NCBI GenBank assembly: GCA_026874595.1
Contig: CM049311.1
Span: 22,500,676 to 22,564,675 of the forward strand
DNA from: Sipunculus nudus
Lineage: Eukaryota > Annelida > Sipuncula > Golfingiida > Sipunculidae
Reading direction: 5' to 3'
Length of the DNA stretch: 64,000 bases
In this document: positions 57,481-64,000 of the stretch, piece after piece
Numbering within the stretch: the stretch's first letter is position 1
Layout of the letters: the number at the start of each line of letters is the position of its first letter
Notes under the pieces: generated by a model
What the model was told of the DNA's origin: nothing
The model's database searches: none
Seen by the model: the letters and a program-made list of their open reading frames with translations, nothing else
Program-made: the position numbers and the translations under genes

Positions 57481-57999
57481 CAAACACTCGTTACTATAAA
57501 GAACGCCAAAACAAAGACGACTCCGTCGATATTAAATGCCCTGAAATTAACATCAAATGGATCACGTGTGTTCTTTCACAAATACACATATATACATATA
57601 TATATATACACACCTTTATATTACACATTTCACCTTAACACAAGGAATTTTATTATCTTTGCGTGTGTTCTAGTTTTTGCCATGAAACAAAGATCGCTCT
57701 CACGGTTGAAACGTGATCGTAAGTATAAGTCTGAATTAATAATAATCTTTATGTATAGGTTATTGCTTTCTGTTATTCTTCTTTTCAAGGAATATATTTG
57801 TTGCGCATTTGAGCATGAAAATGAAACTCGGTCCTGATACTGTACAATATAGGTAATCAAAAAAAAAGTTTAGAGAACTGTTGTATGCAACATTAATCTT
57901 TTGCAAGCAAGCCTTCTTAAAATAACACCTTACACTTGCTTAATATAGAGTAGAGAAGCATAATTTGAACAAAAACTTTGACAGGTTCTGAACAGTGTT

Positions 58000-58760
58000 T
58001 GAAATTTTGTTTCAGTATATTGACCCTAGTTTACAACAAACGCATTTGTCGTTGCATATCATCAGTATCTTGTAATTTGTCATCCAAAATACAGCCAAGA
58101 TATTTGTACGTTTTAACGAAAGTCAGCTGTGTTAAACCCATTATAAGCTTTAGTACTTCCGAGGACCATGTCTTACTTAAACCCATTATATGCATACACA
58201 CAGTTTTTGTTTTATTTTCAATTTAATTTGATGTGACATTCCATAACCATAAGTAAAACTAGTTTTTGTGAATCTTTTACAGATGGTGCAAGTAGTACTA
58301 TGTCATCTGCATACATAAGATTGCTAATGGTTGTTCTATAAATGCAACATCCAATTACTTGTTTGTTTTAAGTACAGCTGAGATCATCCATGTAAATATT
58401 AAAAAGATGTGTTGATAATACACCTATAGTCACCTTAAAATAAGATGATGTAAAAGATTTTCTTACAGATATTCTTTGTTGAAGGTACGCGAAAAATATA
58501 ATAGTCCTATAAGATATAAGGGTATCCTCCTTTTGACTAGCTTACGAAACAACGTTGTGTAACAGATTCCGCCAAATGCTGACGAAGCATCCAAAAAAGC
58601 AAACAAACATGTGTGATGCGGATTCTCGATAAAACCTAAGGACCTCTGTTAACAAACATACACAAAATTCAGTTAGGTGGCCCTCTTCTGTAACCAAACT
58701 GGTTATCTGACAATTGGAGGTACGGGTTGAGTCGACTAAACATTTCAACTCGAATAATTA
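58000..58760 (-). pseudogene. Reverse transcriptase region of LINE B
   Basis: RT motifs in order on the minus strand across several frames: EGHLTEFCVCLLTEVLRFYR, a damaged catalytic block A (FLDASSAFG), YADD (block C), and KYLGCILDD (thumb-proximal). The left arm lacks this whole region. Confidence 0.75.
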
Positions 58761-58989
58761 AATAAATATGTAGATGGAGCAATGGGCCTGGAGGTCCGCA
58801 TTTTTTATTCATACTTTTTGTTTAATCTTTCCCGACAGTCACCAAGATACTATATAGCATTACCTCTGGCATGTACCCGTGAACGAGAAGGGCTGTAAAC
58901 AAAGAGCTCAGTTATTTTATTAAATGCGGCTTAAGCATTTACATCCTGTGTGGAACTGTTTACAAAATTCGTTATTGCTTCTAGTGCTT

Positions 58990-60176
58990 CTACGTTATGG
59001 TTAGAACTTGAGAAGAGATGTTTATAGTGTGCCTCCCACATTTGCAATATTTCCGGATCGCCTCAAATGCCGCCAACGGTTGTCCGGCACGGCAGGTGTG
59101 AAATTCTCCTGAGTTTGATTTCCTTCCAAAATTCTGTTTTATTTCTAGAGCACATGACCCGCCCAAGGGATCCTGCTCTACCTGCTCTGCTATGCGTCTA
59201 GAATAACGAAGAGCATTTTTAAATAGGCGTTTAGTGTAATATTTCAATCTCGCTGCCAATTAAAAAAACCCTGTCTCGCAGCATGGTGTGCATGTTTGAC
59301 ATGTTCATTCCATCCTGATATGTTTTTGTTGTCTTTTATTCTTTCACTTTTTGCACTAGTGGGGTGACAGAACAGAAGATCTGATACAGTTCTCATCGCT
59401 TTAACTATAATGTGGTACTGGCAATCTATTTGAGACAGGTGTAGTCTATCTTTGCAACAAATGTTACGACATAGTGCAAAATGTAGTACAGGTATGTCCC
59501 ACGAATAAGTTTTCAACACCATTACAATAATGCCACAATGCTATTTTGATATTTTCCCAAATGCGGCCTGATTAATTTACGTTGCTATGTGTTAATGGCT
59601 ACAACAGGAATCAGTGGTGTATTAACAAAAAACAGATTGGCAGGTGATCTGATGTCACAAAATCTCGAAGGATTTCAATATCGCCAATTACGCTATTAGC
59701 TTCATGACCACTCATGCAGTGGTTCAGCCATGAAGTTGTTCCCCGTGCTTTACTGACATACGTAAAGGGATCTTTCAGGAACACATAATCAGACAGAATA
59801 TAATAGTCCTCTTGCATATGTTGCAAAGTAGGAGCAAAAGTAAGTCTGCATTATAATCACCGATGATATACGCGGCGGATGACTGGCATACATTTTGAAC
59901 AAATGCATTTATATTTTCGAGACATTCATTATATAATTCGATATTTGCATGTGACTCATGTGGTAGACAGCCAGTTATGAAACATATTGGCTGGCCAACA
60001 ATGTTTGCTGTTATACCACATGCCCATCTACATTCAACTGGAAGCATTGTAACATACCGATTTAGAGATTTATTCAATAAAATTGCCGCATTGTCCGGGC
60101 CGCATTGCTTCCCAGCATCCATTGGAGATTCGCCTAAACCCCTAAAATGAGCATGTACATTATTTAACATATACAA
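58990..60176 (-). pseudogene. ORF2 5' part of LINE B: endonuclease and linker
   Basis: APE-type endonuclease motifs (AILLNKSL, ITGCLPHESH, IIGDYNADL, TSWLNHCMS, TSDHLPICF) are split by a frameshift after GDYNADL, which is also present in the left arm. The linker (DIPVLHF, DCQYHIIVKAMRT, GWNEHVK) matches the left copy. Confidence 0.78.
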
Positions 60177-60706
60177 CTCATGTTTATATATCCTATGTTC
60201 TTGTATACATATTAACTTATTTTTTTACACAGAGTGAAGATTGAAAGCCTCTACAGTTAAATGAGAAGCATTCAAATTGAGAAAATGTATTACTGCTTTA
60301 CATACTCCTCTTCTTTAAGTGTAAAAAACCTGCGTGCCAGGACATTCTTAGGTAGTCGTAGAGGTGAGCTACATTATAACTGTGGCCTTCTACTGTAAAC
60401 GATGCATATGACTCAAAGCGAGTCTTCAACTTTATACGTTCAAACTTTGAATTTGCTCTCCCCAAACTTATGGACATCTTCAGCTGCGGTGTTTGGATCT
60501 AGACGAGTCACAAACAGTGATACGAACCGTTTCCGTTAAGACATCTGGCTGCCCTGAAAGGATGATTTACCAACAACAAAGTTCGCTCGGCCTTTTGTTC
60601 TGCTGACTCCTTTCGGAAAACCGTCATATTTCTGTCCATCTGATTCTTCAAGAGTTTTTTTTCGGATTGTTCTACTCACTTTTCAATGATTACATCGGTT
60701 CGTGGC

Positions 60707-61398
60707 TTAGAACGATTGAAGACAGCTCAGTAGGTATTTCGCTTTGGTTAGAAGCAGACCTTTACTCTCCTTTGATGTAGCTTCTACTACTTTTGCATAT
60801 GTTATTTGCAGCGGTTGTTGGTGCATTTCCTTCATTTGTGCTTGAACATCAGCGACAACAGTGGCATTAGTCAATTTACATTTAATCGAATTAATTCCTG
60901 TCATTATGTCCGTGACATCGACTGAGTTCATATCCATAGGCGGTAATTTTAACGGATAAACGGCGTAGAATTGTGGCATTTTTTTCTGCATCTAACTCAT
61001 ATATTACTGCAATGATGTCAGCTACATTAGCGGTGCGTTTATTTGTTCCTTTTTTAAATAATTTTCTTGTTGATGGGTTGCAGTTCTGATATAACATTTG
61101 TTTTGCTCCTTCTACGTCATCATCATTTTAAAATTCAGCTACTAATTTTACCAGGAGATTACGGGGAACAATGTCGATTTTGTTGATAATGTAATACAGC
61201 TATTCGCTATGTAATTACCCCTCTCTGTGAGAATAGATGAAGATTTACTCTGCGTACTAATACTTTCTTAGGCCTGGTAAGTGGATTCAGTCGCAGTATC
61301 ATCACTCGCTGCGTCGTATGCGACAACGTTAGGTCTATCGCCGGCGTATACGCGAGGCCGTTTAATGCACGCATGTTCAAAACAGTACAGGTCGTCAT
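60707..61398 (-). pseudogene. ORF1 region of LINE B, right copy
   Basis: Broken into frames starting MTTCTVLNMRALNG, then MLYQNCNPSTRKLF and FYAVYPLKLPPMDMNSVDV. The stop after VAEF and the break after RGVIT are shared with the left copy at 29,097-29,730, so the element was already inactive before the inverted duplication. Confidence 0.72.
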
Positions 61399-61612
61399 CT
61401 ATTCAATTTGCCACGCTAATACGCTTTTTGTTGCAGTTCATGCATTTTCCCATTTTATCCTTATTTATAAACTTCCTGTTTAGCAACAATCTCTTTTGCT
61501 AGTATACATACTGTTCAGTCTTGGTGTTTGCAAAAGAAATCATCTGACCACGAACAGTCCTATTGCAACATTATATAACCAAGGGGGTGAACGATATTCG
61601 TTAAAATTAGCC

Positions 61613-61653
61613 GTGGTTGCTATAGCAACCACACAAAAGGTGTGTATAAAAGG
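61613..61653 (+). promoter_or_regulatory. X-box-like palindrome and TATA-like box, right arm
   Basis: Copy of the left-arm arrangement: palindrome 61,613-61,632, and GTGTATAAAAGG ending at 61,653. It points right, away from LINE B. The downstream ~400 bp are absent from the left arm. Confidence 0.35.
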
Positions 61654-62864
61654 GCCGAAGAAAGACCGAAATGTAAATTCTTTTTGAACTAACCTTGTGG
61701 CATTTGGCAGTATGTTTCGCAAGATATCTTTTTATGTGCGGTAGATACCGGGCCTGGGTGATACCAGGATACAAAAATGATGAAAGGAAGCGAGTGCTAC
61801 CGCCATGTCAAGAAGTCCCACACCGAAATAAAAATTCTGCAATTGTACATAGTGAGTTAATAATTAGATAAGTCAGCATTAAAAAATAAAGGTTACCTAA
61901 ACCAAAAGAATTGTAGGAAAAATTAAAAAAAATCAATGAATTAAAAAAAGATATTTTTTTTGCATTGTTTTGCACTAGAATAATTCTCTAGTTCCACGCA
62001 AACTGTCCGATCTGGCCCGTAAAATATACCATGGTCATAATTGTAGCATTCTCCTCAAAATCCAGCACTACGTTTAGCCACTGAAATCATAATTTTTTAT
62101 GAGTAAAATATATCAAGAAGTTATTGTTCTGACGATTTTCAGAAGCAGTGCGGGCGAACTTTCAAGGATAAAAAAAAGAAAGAAAAATAGGCCTTGCAAA
62201 GACATTTGAATTAAAGTAACTGGGAAGATACTAAAATTATAAATAACGATACTTAGTAAGTCATGTAATTTAAAATACCTTTAATCAGAAGAAGCATAAC
62301 AGTGTTTTAAGCTACCCACTACAGAGGGAGTGTCGTATATAGTGTATAGTGTAACAACTAGGAATGAGGCTTTATTCGCATAATTACCTGTGTTATGACA
62401 ACATGAAATGTCTTCAAACATATATTATGTCATACCTTTCCTGGCGACCCTCCAAATTCTGCTCATCGAAGGTCGGTGTGCATTAACATAATTTCTGACA
62501 AATTAATAGGTTGCAATTTTTCCCAGGCTTGGAGCAGTATGGCAAAAAGACTTATTCGGATAGCAAAATAACTGACTTGGTCGAAAGCAAACACCAAAAT
62601 CCTGGAATGGAAGAGGAATTTGAAGAATGACACATCGTGCTTCATGACAATCACTAAAATTCTGACAGACGATTTAGATGTTTTCCATAAATAGACTTGT
62701 GATATAATTGACTTTTTTAGTTTTTAAATAAGTTATCATTAAAGTATTATTACTTTCGATATATCTGTAATGGTTTTGGTGTTTTTATAGAACGTTTGAA
62801 ATATATTACTGTAAATTGACTTTATTTTTATTTTCAATATGATTTTCGGAATAACAACTTGCAC

Positions 62865-62896
62865 GATTTTTTCAACTTTATAATTATTTTATCAGG
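62865..62896 (-). other. Empty site corresponding to the LINE A insertion
   Basis: The minus strand reads the single uninterrupted phrase that flanks LINE A in the left arm, running directly from GTTGAAAAAATC into GTGCAAGTTG with no element, A-tail or duplication. Confidence 0.88.
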
Positions 62897-63323
62897 AATA
62901 TACAAGAATATACAAAATAGGAGTTTTAAAAGGTAAGAACATACATTTTTTCTTATGAATTTATTAAACATGTAAATAATACACATGGAGTTCCTATTTT
63001 CTTAAATGAAAATGCATGATGACAATATGAGGGGATGAATGAACATATATCTCTGTTTTAAATATAATTATATAGAAAACAAGCATATAACTTAATTCAA
63101 GTAAAACATTATGTAATAATGAACCACCTAATTCACCAGGCAATCAGCCAAGTATTTTGGAGTGCTTAGATGAACCCTTCTAGGTCACTAGGCGAGCCCG
63201 AATTTGACTTCATACATGATCCTGTTCGTCGCGGGACAGGATGAAGTTTTGCGGGGCAGTTCGCAGGCTGGGGGTAGATTAACTTTTAAAGCGAGCTACA
63301 GCGGGCAGAATAGACACAGAAGA

Positions 63324-63326
<3 letters not shown>

Positions 63327-63382
<56 letters not shown>
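63327..63382. repeat. (AT)n microsatellite, then GA-rich tract (to ~63,450)
   Basis: Pure AT dinucleotides, then AC, AT, and a GAGAGA-rich tract. It is the reverse-complement counterpart of the microsatellites at about 17,865-18,050. Confidence 0.9.
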
Positions 63383-63391
<9 letters not shown>

Positions 63392-64000
63392 TATATATAT
63401 ATAGAAAAAGAGACAGAGAGAGCGACAGAGAGAGAGAGAGAGAGAGGGGGGGGCCAGAGATAGTATACGTTTAAAAGGAGATGTATATATTTACATATAT
63501 ATATATATATATATTTATATATATTTCAATATGAAGAAACATGAAGAAGTTTAATTAAACCCCTGCCAGGAATCTTTGTGTAAACAGCCGCCACGATTAA
63601 CAGGCTTTATTAATTGGTTTGCTTTATAACAATACCTATAACTTATCTCCAGCTGTCGAGACAACACTGCTCCTATATGTACTGTACCAAGCATTCGTTT
63701 CATATTTGAAAGCAAAACAAAGTTAAACTCACCCATCCCATTCTGATATTTTTCGTATACTAAATAAGTCCAATCCATAGAATGCTTTTATAAACATTAG
63801 CTAAAAAGCGCCCATCCCAAGGTTTACAGTTGTCTTTTTGTTTATGTCCACGTGTTTATGATATATTATGGTTGGCGCCAAGAGAGATTTCGGCCATAAT
63901 CCAAACGCTTCCGATAAGGACATCTGGCTGAAATTTTTAAATGAGAAAATATTGTTTCACCAACAACAACTTCTCACCGTTTAATGTGCAGTCAAGCACC

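Larger units (their letters stand above)
57860..61398 (-). mobile_element. LINE B, right copy: ORF1, endonuclease and RT, inactive
   Basis: The minus strand reads, in order: ORF1-like pieces (61,398-60,707; RGVIT, NKIDIVP, PLKLPPMDMN), endonuclease (60,176-59,611; IIGDYNADL, TTSWLNHCMS), a post-endonuclease region (59,522-58,990; YSWDIPVL, then SGWNEHVKHAHHAARQ and ARLKYY), and RT (about 58,760-58,000; CFLDASSAFG, then YADDIVLL with YADD at 58,302-58,313, then KYLGCILDDKLQD). Numerous stops and frame changes prevent activity. The 3' end is indistinct near 57,900. Confidence 0.82.
56846..64000 (-). repeat. Right arm of the large inverted duplication
   Basis: Reverse complement of 17,397-18,546 plus 28,095-31,396. 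It lacks LINE A and carries three extra blocks (57,197-59,218, about 61,655-62,060, about 62,272-62,350). The arm is still matching at the last base of the window. Confidence 0.9.

Noticed and set aside
57352-57837. 161-codon plus-strand frame crossing the perfect palindrome
   Set aside because: The palindrome makes part of the frame self-complementary; no domain; antisense to LINE B territory.

Overview
This is eukaryotic, AT-rich, intron- and repeat-rich DNA. The host is most likely a lophotrochozoan, probably a bivalve mollusc. That is an inference from the one reconstructable gene (F-type-lectin + EGF + FN3 single-pass receptor, exons of 77-351 nt with phase-consistent GT/AG junctions) and from the non-LTR and Gmr1-like retroelement families, which I know from mollusc and other marine invertebrate genomes. 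No bacterial-style operons, rRNA or CRISPR arrays are visible.

Layout. 1-13.9 kb is non-coding: two blocks of a 33-bp minisatellite inside an 877-bp tandem duplication (2.4-4.7 kb), microsatellites, a short C-rich minisatellite (7.9-8.05 kb) and a degenerate ~330-bp tandem repeat (13.2-13.9 kb). 14.1-16.5 kb carries a broken paralogue of the receptor gene: one FN3 exon and one lectin half-exon, both with lesions. 17.4-31.4 kb is the left arm of a large inverted duplication whose right arm is 56.8-64.0 kb. The right edge of the window cuts that arm, so its outer end is not seen. Both arms hold the same dead non-LTR retrotransposon ('LINE B', ORF1 + endonuclease/RT ORF2) with shared stops and frameshifts. 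The left arm is split by a 9.5-kb L1/Tx1-like retrotransposon ('LINE A', 18,547-28,094) with a 25-A tail and a 12-15-bp target-site duplication. The right arm keeps the matching empty site at about 62,865-62,896. 31.4-32.8 kb is a gag-protease-integrase remnant of a Gmr1-like Ty3/gypsy element.

35.5-50.3 kb, minus strand, is the only gene I believe is functional. Nine exons with matching phases encode about 594 visible residues: F-type lectin domain, EGF, two FN3 domains, a transmembrane helix, and a short tail with four YxxV/L motifs. The signal-peptide exon lies upstream and was not identified. Its 7-kb fifth intron holds SINE-like sequence and another, unrelated 33-bp minisatellite. 50.8-51.5 kb is an LTR-like sequence. 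52.2-56.85 kb is a repeat cassette: 212-bp direct repeats bracket an array of CACCTG/CAGGTG palindromes and a 77-bp satellite with a telomere-like core. The right inverted arm follows.

Order of events suggested by the sequence: LINE B inserted and decayed; the segment was copied in inverted orientation; LINE A then inserted into the left arm; the left arm lost the RT half of LINE B; the right arm gained a small insertion flanked by a 7-bp repeat.
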